From an uncultured Lachnospiraceae bacterium (GTDB lineage Bacteria; Bacillota; Clostridia; Lachnospirales; Lachnospiraceae), in NCBI GenBank assembly GCA_910580015.1, contig CAJTVT010000013.1, positions 1 to 28,306 on the forward strand: DNA of 28,306 bases, written 5' to 3'. Both the position numbers and the translations under genes were made by a program. Below the pieces are notes generated by a model that saw nothing but the letters and a program-made list of their open reading frames with translations, had not been told where the DNA came from and made no database searches. This document shows, piece by piece, positions 23,401-28,306 of the stretch (position 1 is its first letter; each line of letters starts with the position of its first letter).

Positions 23401-23756
23401 TGCTAAAAAAGAATTCTGGAGGAGAAGGTCAAAATCCTCTGTATGTGGCATTGTTGGCCAGTTTTGCTCAAACTTACCAGATCACGGCGGACAACCAGGC
23501 ATTGCGGATGCCTGGCATTCGGCTGGTGGTGTTGGATGAAGCTTTTTCTAAGATGGATGCAGAGAAGGTGGCTAGCTGTATCAGCCTGATTCGAAGTCTG
23601 GGATTTCAGGTTATCATCAGCGCGACAAATGATAAGATTCAAAATTATCTGGAAAATGTAGATAAAACATTTGTGTTTGCCAATCCAAATAAGAGGAGCA
23701 TTTCCATTCAGGAGTTTGAGAAGAGAGAATTTGGAGAATTAAAATTGGAGAGCTGA
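20391..23756 (+). CDS. jetC: JetC/MksB-like SMC ATPase
   Basis: A 1121-residue SMC-type ATPase. Walker A is GHSGSGKST at residues 40-48 and the signature motif is NSGGEGQ at 1008-1014. Walker B is LVVLDE with D1049-E1050, so the ATPase looks intact. Two long, Glu/Lys/Gln-rich coiled coils (~270-480 and ~620-790) flank a compact hinge-like globular region (~490-615). That matches JetC/MksB and not RecN or SbcC, which have a zinc hook (no CxxC is seen). GGAGGAGGATCAGG precedes the ATG. It would form the motor with JetA and JetB. The next gene is not jetD but an XRE regulator with its own promoter, and no Toprim-type DUF3322/DUF2220 nuclease occurs anywhere in the window. Confidence 0.9.
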   Translation: MQQEKYRERFQILSRMCLNNWHYIDRKILSFHKDINFFTGHSGSGKSTIIDALQVVLYANTDGRGFFNKAAAEDSDRSLIEYLRGMVNMEDNNESQYLRNQDFSTVIVLEFMRSDTKEKQCVGLVIDVETASNDYSKRYFFWHRGGLFENEYRMEQRVMSSEEIREYLARNYEKGAWFATSRNETFRRKLYDEYLGGLDMEKFPMLFKRAIPFKMNSRIEEFVKEYICMEQDIHIEDMQESVIQYGRMQRKIMDITREVDSLEQIHEAFLKVEEQKAEIRKCQYFADRFAIKVKRQRQKELEDKIALFEQELEKKCECLRQLEQQKQAYDHRKEEIIRLISETGYVQTQEQLKNVNELLERLERSKQDWDRTAKGLQVWADHEMAANSILWNVEKFVGYSINQQEMETLKTEIFYLRQEVQQEKEDVQALVKRYKKEIKEADQELLELHKGSKVYPKELLEARQYLYQKLSEQNGRAVSVSILADLLEIEEERWRNAVEGYLGRNKLLLLVEPKYAKQAIAIYQGMNQKKFFHVSVLDTEKVMEKKHPVQERSLAKSVKTGQEYVRNYLDFLLGNVIKCESLEEMRQYAVAVTEDCMVYQGYRLRHINPDYYTKYAYIGAESLKRRISMLKKKREESEKRLKPLWEEQEALNRLLERESMSGEVEQYLEWLSDIRRIQAQKEEKERIAERILELQQKDVQRLKKQKEELDLELHTQEVQILKLSNQMYEEEKRIERQKQENLLLSQELAEQECGFEPVPEFEKEFADIVRHKNVSPEQLERQYLNQMESARGCQEERFRELAEIRSTYLRNYPNRGFGAFEENNQAYDKLLDELQCKDLERFQKLAMEQAKSALEHFKEDFIYKIRSAIEDAFRRKDELNKIIAKLDFGKDKYQFLFRKNSGEDGKYYDMFMDKDLEVNPSQLSNQMTNQMNLFAMEHENKYGNQMNELMNIFIPPTDASAEELDEARRNMERYADYRTYLSFDMQQMVKGEHGETIKLKLSRMLKKNSGGEGQNPLYVALLASFAQTYQITADNQALRMPGIRLVVLDEAFSKMDAEKVASCISLIRSLGFQVIISATNDKIQNYLENVDKTFVFANPNKRSISIQEFEKREFGELKLES

Positions 23757-23828
23757 AATTAGAGAATTGAAACTGAAAACGTGACACAGAAAGCGTAGGC
23801 CGCTTTGCAAATATCGTATATTTATGAA

Positions 23829-23903
23829 TTGTCATAATCTTGTTTATTATTATACATAAGTAAGATACAAAATATTTGTGGTGTCCCAAAGGGGAGGGAT
23901 ACC
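23829..23903 (+). promoter_or_regulatory. Candidate promoter and 5' hairpin of the XRE-TPR regulator
   Basis: TTGTCA (23829-23834) and TATACA (23851-23856), 16 bp apart, form a plausible promoter. Downstream, GGTGTCCC (23880-23887) can pair with GGGATACC (23896-23903) through one G-U pair around an 8-nt loop. The hairpin lies 26 nt before the start codon and may be an operator or a leader structure. Farther upstream AAAGCG/CGCTTT (near 23787-23803) makes a weak hairpin after jetC without a T-run. Confidence 0.45.
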
Positions 23904-23929
23904 ATAGAGTACAAATGAGGTTATGAGAT

Positions 23930-24853
23930 ATGGCATATGATACGATTGGAGATTTGCTTCGGGATGCAAGGGAAAGGCAGAATTATTCTCAGGAGGAAGT
24001 GTGTTATGGAATCTGTACATCTTCTACCTTATCAAGAATTGAAAATGGGTTGCAGGCTCCAGGAAAAAAACTTCTGGAAGGATTAATGGAGAGGCTTGGG
24101 ATTGGGAATTTGAACACTGACATTAGCTTTACCAAAAAGGAAGCGGAGCGGTATCAATTAGCGCAGGAGTTGGTCAGGTGTTTTGGAAAACAGGATTACC
24201 AGCGTGCCCAGCGGATTGTAAAAGAATTGGAGGAAAAATTAAGAACGGTTTCTGGCCGGGAAAGCGGCATAAAGATGGAACAACAGTATCTGTGTTTTGC
24301 GAAGGCTTTAATTGAGAAAAATTATGGGGAACAACCAGAGAAGGTGCTAAAACATCTTCTAAAGGCGATTTCTATGACTTTACCAGACTTTGATGGGATG
24401 CATATTTATACAAGATTGTTGTCATCTCAGGAGATCAGCATATTGAATAATATTGGATGTATTTACCATGAGATGGACAGATTATGGGATGCCATACGTT
24501 TGCTTATGGAACTGAAGGAGTACATGGAAAAACATTCTCTGGAAAATCATCAGACTTCTGTGAAATATCCGATGATTCTGCAAAATCTGTCTTCCTGGAT
24601 GGGACAGGAGGGCTATTATAGAGATGCCCTAAAGCTCTGCCAGAAAGGAATCGATTTCTGTATTGAATACGGGAAAATGCATACGTTTCCAATGCTTTTG
24701 TATAACAAAGCATGTGCACTGGCAGAGTTAGGACAGGTTGACTTGTCAGTAGAATTTTTTTATGAAAGCGCTGTAATATATCAGGCAATGGGTCAGCGAG
24801 AACACGCTGAACAGGTAAGAAATAACGCCAAGATTTATGGCATAGAGATATAG
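23930..24853 (+). CDS. XRE-family HTH regulator with TPR-like C-terminus (RRNPP/Rgg-like)
   Basis: A 307-residue protein. Residues ~5-58 form an XRE helix-turn-helix (IGDLLRDARERQNYSQEEV, then TSSTLSRIENG). The remaining ~240 residues are helix pairs resembling tetratricopeptide repeats, for example SILNNIGCIYHEMDRLWDAI and PMLLYNKACALAELGQVD. This is the layout of RRNPP regulators (PlcR, Rgg, ComR), which are switched by short imported peptides. GAGG lies 9 nt before the ATG. A 46-codon ORF for a small hydrophobic peptide lies 2 bp beyond its stop in convergent orientation, a plausible cognate signal gene. Alternatively it may be a peptide-independent MutR/Rgg-like regulator. Its targets may include the peptide gene or the neighbouring ABC operon. 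Confidence 0.87.
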   Translation: MAYDTIGDLLRDARERQNYSQEEVCYGICTSSTLSRIENGLQAPGKKLLEGLMERLGIGNLNTDISFTKKEAERYQLAQELVRCFGKQDYQRAQRIVKELEEKLRTVSGRESGIKMEQQYLCFAKALIEKNYGEQPEKVLKHLLKAISMTLPDFDGMHIYTRLLSSQEISILNNIGCIYHEMDRLWDAIRLLMELKEYMEKHSLENHQTSVKYPMILQNLSSWMGQEGYYRDALKLCQKGIDFCIEYGKMHTFPMLLYNKACALAELGQVDLSVEFFYESAVIYQAMGQREHAEQVRNNAKIYGIEI

Positions 24854-24855
24854 AC

Positions 24856-24996
24856 TTAAAAAGTTTCCACAACATCTTCCAAAAAGAAACACAAAGCCTG
24901 GGGAGCGTTGTTATTCCAAAAATGGACGGAAATACACAAACTTAACAAGGACAGACCAAAGAAGAATAATAAAATAAATATCTGAATAATTTCCAT
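24856..24996 (-). CDS. Small hydrophobic protein, candidate signal peptide precursor
   Basis: A 46-residue ORF too short for routine calling. Its ribosome binding site is one of the best in the window: GGAGGTGA, with 7 nt between GGAGG and the ATG. Residues 2-24 are almost purely hydrophobic (IIQIFILLFFFGLSLLSLC), followed by HFWNNNAPQ and an acidic-hydrophobic tail, LEDVVETF. N-terminal hydrophobic export segment plus short C-terminal tail is the usual plan of clostridial RRNPP peptide precursors. It has no basic residue before the hydrophobic run, which is atypical of a signal peptide, so a small single-span membrane protein is the alternative. It lies in the same direction as the ABC operon but ~156 bp after the permease, with its own promoter-like sequence. 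I do not recognise the family. Confidence 0.6.
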   Translation of the reverse strand: MEIIQIFILLFFFGLSLLSLCISVHFWNNNAPQALCFFLEDVVETF

Positions 24997-25022
24997 ATAC
25001 TCACCTCCCCCTCTCAAGGAAT

Positions 25023-25093
25023 AGTATAGGGGAGGACGATCAAAATTGCCATACGATCTGATGGGAAAAATAGCTTGCGTCAGATCGCATGGC
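25023..25093 (-). promoter_or_regulatory. Candidate promoter of the small ORF with an upstream 14-bp dyad
   Basis: On the minus strand a good -10, TATACT (25028-25023), has a poor -35, TGGCAA (25051-25046), 17 bp upstream. Overlapping the -35 is a 14-bp inverted repeat with an 18-bp spacer: GCCATACGATCTGA at 25048-25061 and TCAGATCGCATGGC at 25080-25093. The single mismatch becomes a G-U pair in minus-strand RNA. So it is either an operator/activator site for the small ORF or a hairpin ending the ABC operon transcript; the following AATTTTG is a weak T-run. Confidence 0.55.
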
Positions 25094-25152
25094 GAAATAA
25101 GAACGAAATTGGTAAAATAAAAGATTCTGTATATTCCGTGATGCAAATAATA

Positions 25153-25977
25153 TTATTCTAAATTTACCTGGCGGCGGACTAATATTAATGAGACCACGTA
25201 GAAGACAATACTAAAAAATAACTGGGTGATGAGAAGCCCTGGAAATAATAGGCGAGACAGATCACCGAGGAAAGAGACGGAGTTGCCTTCTAATATAAAT
25301 TTTGTATTTGGAAAAATCATAACTATGGAACTGAGGATCTGGTTGATCATATAAATTACCATATAAAATCCAATGGAAGCAGCCAGACGGTTTTTTTCCA
25401 CTAATTGTCCTAACAAGATACTGAGATATCCCATTAAAATTGAGCTCAGACAGCTTGTCAGCATGACCAGTACAATAATTATGAGAAATACGACTGGCTG
25501 ATAACCTAGAATATCCTCAAAGCGAAAATCTTTTGCAGAATCATTCACCGAAGAAAAAATGTACTGCATATCTTCTTTGCTTGTTGTATGAAGGGTGGCT
25601 GTAAAAGCTAAAATGATTGTGGACAACATGGTAAGAATGGTGTTTACACCGCTCCAGAAGAACCCTACCAATAGCTTTGAATGGAATAGCTGTGTTCCGG
25701 TCACTGGGAGTGTATACATCAGATATCCTTCTGCGGTAAACAAATTTTTATAAAAGCGTACATACACATAAATTAGTGTGACTGAGGCAAAGGTCATCAA
25801 AGAAATGATGTATAATGACAACAACACGACAATCATAGGGAACATATTATTGCCATCTAATAGATCTGTGCTCAGTATGATGCTTCCAATTATAGTTATC
25901 AGAATGACTCCAAGGTTTACAGGGCCTAGTACCTTGCTTACCGAGATCCATTCATGTTTTAAAAGTTTTTTTAACAT
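25153..25977 (-). CDS. ABC-2 type transporter permease
   Basis: A 274-residue membrane protein with about six hydrophobic helices: ~19-37, ~47-71, a pair at ~105-127, ~163-190, ~200-222 and ~245-267. It has the N-terminal LKHEWISVSKVLGP start common to clostridial ABC-2 permeases linked to GntR/YtrA regulators. The YLMYTLPVTGTQLFHSKLL stretch at ~85-103 is the typical coupling segment. GGGAGG lies before the ATG, and the start overlaps the ATPase gene by 7 bp. It would form the channel of a BcrAB/YtrBC-like exporter. Substrates of such pumps range from antimicrobial peptides to cell-wall intermediates and cannot be read here. Confidence 0.88.
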   Translation of the reverse strand: MLKKLLKHEWISVSKVLGPVNLGVILITIIGSIILSTDLLDGNNMFPMIVVLLSLYIISLMTFASVTLIYVYVRFYKNLFTAEGYLMYTLPVTGTQLFHSKLLVGFFWSGVNTILTMLSTIILAFTATLHTTSKEDMQYIFSSVNDSAKDFRFEDILGYQPVVFLIIIVLVMLTSCLSSILMGYLSILLGQLVEKNRLAASIGFYMVIYMINQILSSIVMIFPNTKFILEGNSVSFLGDLSRLLFPGLLITQLFFSIVFYVVSLILVRRQVNLE

Positions 25978-26666
25978 TTGAATACCTCCCGAAATATGGC
26001 GTCGATGGATCGATGTTCTTTCTGACGAAGGTCATCCACAGAACCATGGGTGTGAAGCTTACCATTTTGGATAAAAATTACTTCATCCAAAATATTTTCT
26101 ATGTCTGAAATCAGATGGGTGGAAATCAGAATCGTAGCATTTTCATCGTAGTTTTCCAGAATGATATTTAAAATGTAGTCCCTTGCAGCAGGATCGACTC
26201 CGGCAATGGGCTCATCTAGAACGTACAAACTTGCTCTGCGGCTCATAACTAAAATGAGCTGAACTTTTTCCTGGTTTCCTTTGGAAAGCGCTTTTAATTT
26301 GTGGTTGGGGTTAATTTGCAGTTTTGCCAGCATATCGTAAGCGCGCATAGAATCGAAGTCCTCATAGAAATCGTCAAAGAAATCCATGATGTCTCGGACA
26401 CGCATACTTTTGTTTAAATAGGTGTGATCTGGCAAATAAGAGATTAGTTTTTTGCTGGAAGGTCCCACTGATTCGCCCATGATTTGGACGGTGCCAGAAC
26501 TGGGATTGAGAAGCCCACAGATCAGTTTGATCAGTGTTGTCTTTCCACTCCCATTTGGACCCAGCAAACCAATGATATGACCACGTTCGATTTGTAGGCT
26601 GCAATCAGACAGGGCAGTAAAATTTCCATATTTTTTTGTGAGTCCTTTACATTCTAACAGTGTCAT
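25971..26666 (-). CDS. ABC transporter ATP-binding protein (YtrB/BcrA-like)
   Basis: A 231-residue ATPase with Walker A GPNGSGKTT at ~37-45 and Walker B LYVLDEP at ~147-153 with the D-loop AGVD. The switch histidine is in ISTH. The signature motif reads LSKGNQEKV rather than LSGGQ, a variant common in the BcrA/YtrB branch. AAAGGAG lies 6 nt upstream of the ATG. It overlaps the GntR gene by 20 bp and the permease by 7 bp, so the three are one operon. It energises the adjacent permease. Confidence 0.93.
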   Translation of the reverse strand: MTLLECKGLTKKYGNFTALSDCSLQIERGHIIGLLGPNGSGKTTLIKLICGLLNPSSGTVQIMGESVGPSSKKLISYLPDHTYLNKSMRVRDIMDFFDDFYEDFDSMRAYDMLAKLQINPNHKLKALSKGNQEKVQLILVMSRRASLYVLDEPIAGVDPAARDYILNIILENYDENATILISTHLISDIENILDEVIFIQNGKLHTHGSVDDLRQKEHRSIDAIFREVFKC

Positions 26667-27033
26667 TGTCGTCTCCTTTGCTGATTTCAGAAATTAGAGA
26701 TATGGCTTCCTCTTTCTGAATACCTAATTTTTGCATGTTATCTAAGAATTGCATGATAAGTTCTTTTGCGAGTTCTGATTTTAAGTTCTCAATCATTGCA
26801 GTATCCTCCGTAATAAAGCGACCGCTGGTTCTTTGGGAATAGACAAGTCCAGTCCGTTCCAGTTCAGAGAGAGCTTTTTGCATGGTGTTAGGGTTTACAG
26901 ATGCTTTCTGTGCCAGTTCCCGGACAGAGGGCAGTTTGTCTCCCGGAATATAAAGGCCAGATATGATATCCATCTGTATTTTTTCGATAAGCTGGATAAA
27001 AATAGGTCTGTCGGAATTTAAATTCCATGGCAT
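26647..27033 (-). CDS. GntR-family repressor, YtrA subfamily
   Basis: A 128-residue regulator with an N-terminal winged helix (PIFIQLIEKIQMDIISGLYIPGDKLPSVRELA, continuing to NPNTMQKALSELERTGLV, residues ~9-66). It has a short helical C-terminus of about 50 residues, the size that defines the YtrA group. Such proteins repress their own ABC operon until cell-envelope stress releases them. ATG 27033 is preferred over the TTG at 27036, with GAGGTGAT just upstream. It is the first gene of the operon, and a perfect palindrome overlaps the promoter before it. Confidence 0.92.
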   Translation of the reverse strand: MPWNLNSDRPIFIQLIEKIQMDIISGLYIPGDKLPSVRELAQKASVNPNTMQKALSELERTGLVYSQRTSGRFITEDTAMIENLKSELAKELIMQFLDNMQKLGIQKEEAISLISEISKGDDNDTVRM

Positions 27034-27059
27034 CAAATCACCTCGTTTTCTATATGTAT

Positions 27060-27108
27060 TATTGTATTATATAAATAATACAATAGATTCTTTTGTCGAA
27101 AAAGTCAA
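27060..27108 (-). promoter_or_regulatory. Promoter and palindromic operator of the YtrA-type operon
   Basis: On the minus strand, -35 TTGACT (27108-27103) and -10 TATTGT (27085-27080) are 17 bp apart. The -10 forms one edge of a perfect palindrome: TATTGTATTAT (27060-27070), ATAA, ATAATACAATA (27075-27085). An 11-bp half-site over the -10 is what an autoregulating GntR/YtrA repressor needs. Confidence 0.75.
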
Positions 27109-27111
27109 GAT

Positions 27112-27328
27112 GTTTTTCTCTTTTTCTTTATAAAAAAGAGAAAGATAAACTGCAAGCGGAGAGCTTGCAAGGTATCTTTCCTTAATTAATAGGTAATTTT
27201 TCCAATTAAGTACGAGATATTTTTATCTTTTTCTTTATAAAAAAGAGAAAGATAAACTGCAAGCCGAAATCTTGCAAAGTATCTTTCTTTTAAATTAGGT
27301 AATTTTTCCAATTAAGTACGAGATATTT
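27112..27328 (-). repeat. Two tandem ~107-bp repeats, each with a leftward terminator-like hairpin
   Basis: Copy 1 (about 27112-27222) and copy 2 (about 27219-27328) are nearly identical over ~107 bp. Shared blocks include the T/A-rich palindrome TCTTTTTCTTTATAA, AAAGATAAACTGCAAGC, TAGGTAATTTTTCC and AATTAAGTACGAGATAT. Each contains AAAGATA paired with TATCTTT and TGCAAGC paired with GCTTGCA (one end pair lost in copy 2). The loops differ: GGAGA in copy 1, CGAAA-containing in copy 2. Read on the minus strand, each hairpin is followed by CTCTTTTTT, so each looks like an intrinsic terminator for the FCD-GntR gene. Copy 2 starts at that gene's stop codon. Confidence 0.8.
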
Positions 27329-28025
27329 AATCCTCTATATCAAGCATATCATAATGTTTCATGATGGCTGTGATACCTCCAGATTCATCCCGTTTTGTCA
27401 GGCATTCCCAGATTTGTTCATGATAGGCTAAAAGTTCTTGCCATTCTTCAGGTGTAATCTGGTCTAGTATTTTATGGATGGAATTTTCAAATAATTGGCA
27501 TAGTGTACGATTCAAAAGCTGTAATAAACGGTTTCCAGAGATGTCAATCAATGTATCATGGAAGTTTTTATCGTAGATGGTGCGTTCTTTTAGATTACAG
27601 TTTTTTAGATTTTGGAGGGAATGGAAGAGTTCCATAAGTTCTGAATCCGTTGCTTGTTTTATGGAGAGCAAGTAAGCGCCAATTTCTATAATTCTGCGCA
27701 ATTGGCAGATCTCCTTATAATTGCACTCGTCTATGAGAAGCAACAGTGAGAGCATGCTGTGCAGACTTTTGTCCATATGATTTTTGAGATAGTTTCCCTG
27801 TCCATGGTGACTTTCTATGATCCCCATGTTTTCCAGACTTCTCAGAGCTTCACGTATGGAATTTCTTCCTAGACCAAGGGTTTCCATTAATTGTCTCTCA
27901 GATGGAAGTTTACTGCCAAAGGTAATATCATCATTTTTGATCAGAGTTTTGATATACTCAATGACTAGAAAATATACTTTTTTGGTCTGGATTTCTTCTG
28001 CTGAGGATTCTGTTTCTTTTCTCAT
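27327..28025 (-). CDS. GntR-family regulator with FCD domain (FadR subfamily)
   Basis: A 232-residue regulator. An N-terminal winged helix (~17-85; GSKLPSERQLMETLGLGRNSIREALRSLENMGII) is followed by an all-helical FCD ligand domain (~95-225). The FCD metal/ligand residues are visible: D and H in the KNFHDTLIDISGN segment, H in LLAYHEQI, and H in AIMKHYD. Regulators of this group usually respond to an organic acid. AAGGGG lies 9 nt before the ATG. It follows the lrgB-like gene by 15 bp on the same strand, so it is probably co-transcribed and may regulate that operon. Confidence 0.9.
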   Translation of the reverse strand: MRKETESSAEEIQTKKVYFLVIEYIKTLIKNDDITFGSKLPSERQLMETLGLGRNSIREALRSLENMGIIESHHGQGNYLKNHMDKSLHSMLSLLLLIDECNYKEICQLRRIIEIGAYLLSIKQATDSELMELFHSLQNLKNCNLKERTIYDKNFHDTLIDISGNRLLQLLNRTLCQLFENSIHKILDQITPEEWQELLAYHEQIWECLTKRDESGGITAIMKHYDMLDIED

Positions 28026-28040
28026 GTTCCTAGCCCCTTT

Positions 28041-28306
28041 TTAAATGAAATTTGCAAACATAGGCGCACCCAGAACGGTGATAAGTCCAGCAACAGCGAT
28101 GGCAAGACTACTCATAGCGCCTTCGATTTCACCCAGTTCCATGGCTTTTGTAGTACCGATCGCGTGGGAGGCAGTACCGATGGCAAGTCCTTTTGCAATG
28201 GGTTCGTTGATTTTGAACCATTTACAAATGGATTCAGCCAATATATTCCCAAAGATTCCTGTAATGATAATGACAGCAACAGTGATTGTTTCGAATCCGC
28301 CTAATT
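28041..28306 (-). CDS. lrgB: LrgB-family protein, C-terminal part (runs off the window)
   Basis: The last 87 residues of an LrgB/CidB/YohK protein, open to the window edge; the frame enters at 28304. The diagnostic segment GLAIGTASHAIGTTKAMELGEIEGAMSSLA is present (split here: GLAIGTASHAIGTTKA and MELGEIEGAMSSLA), with hydrophobic helices on both sides. LrgAB systems affect murein hydrolase activity and, in several firmicutes, take up pyruvate or export related acids. An internal TTG at 28241 is not the start. The N-terminal half, and probably lrgA, lie beyond 28306. The FCD-GntR gene follows after 15 bp. Confidence 0.88.
   Translation of the reverse strand, partial: LGGFETITVAVIIITGIFGNILAESICKWFKINEPIAKGLAIGTASHAIGTTKAMELGEIEGAMSSLAIAVAGLITVLGAPMFANFI

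Noticed and set aside
27112..27328. CRISPR array or transposon ends
   Set aside because: There are only two copies, repeated over their whole length, in direct orientation, with no target duplication or transposase.

Overview
The window looks like chromosome of a low-to-mid GC Clostridia, most probably a gut Lachnospiraceae. The reasons are strong GGAGG-type ribosome binding sites, a bile salt hydrolase, a split cobalamin-dependent methionine synthase, DUF975 and DUF4474 proteins, several OmpR-type two-component systems, and a YtrA-type GntR/ABC operon. The species cannot be named from this sequence alone. No rRNA, tRNA, CRISPR array, prophage or intact insertion sequence was seen.

Layout. 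(1) 57-3983: a 1308-residue nuclease-NACHT-helical repeat protein, a probable single-gene anti-phage sensor/effector. (2) 4033-5007: bile salt hydrolase. (3) 5121-9045: a methionine module of metF, a stand-alone MetH reactivation-domain protein and a MetH that lacks that domain. (4) 9126-11126: a structured leader, then a DUF4474 membrane protein and a metallophosphoesterase that overlap by 4 bp. (5) 11124-11238: a 115-bp cloverleaf-like palindromic element with perfect 14-bp ends, probably a RUP-like miniature element inserted at TA. (6) 11535-15434: a degenerate sigma-factor-like protein, converging with a histidine kinase/response regulator pair and a ClC antiporter of the fluoride-exporter type. 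The 3' end of the ClC gene is repeated three times. (7) 15662-23756: one tight rightward cluster of a DUF975 membrane protein, response regulator, histidine kinase and jetA-jetB-jetC, a Wadjet/MksBEF-type SMC complex. No jetD nuclease gene follows. (8) 23930-24996: an XRE-TPR (RRNPP-like) regulator converging on a 46-residue hydrophobic small ORF that has its own strong ribosome binding site and promoter-proximal dyad. This is a candidate peptide quorum-sensing pair. (9) 27033-25153, leftward: a YtrA-like repressor with a perfect palindromic operator, an ABC ATPase and a permease. (10) 28306-27327, leftward: the end of an LrgB gene and an FCD-type GntR regulator, followed by two tandem 107-bp copies of a terminator-containing unit.

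The two most interesting systems are the two-component-coupled, JetD-less SMC operon and the regulator/small-peptide pair with its dyad. The TA-inserted cloverleaf element and the two tandem duplications of gene 3' tails are the most striking non-coding structures. All family assignments are by reading motifs; no database search was possible.
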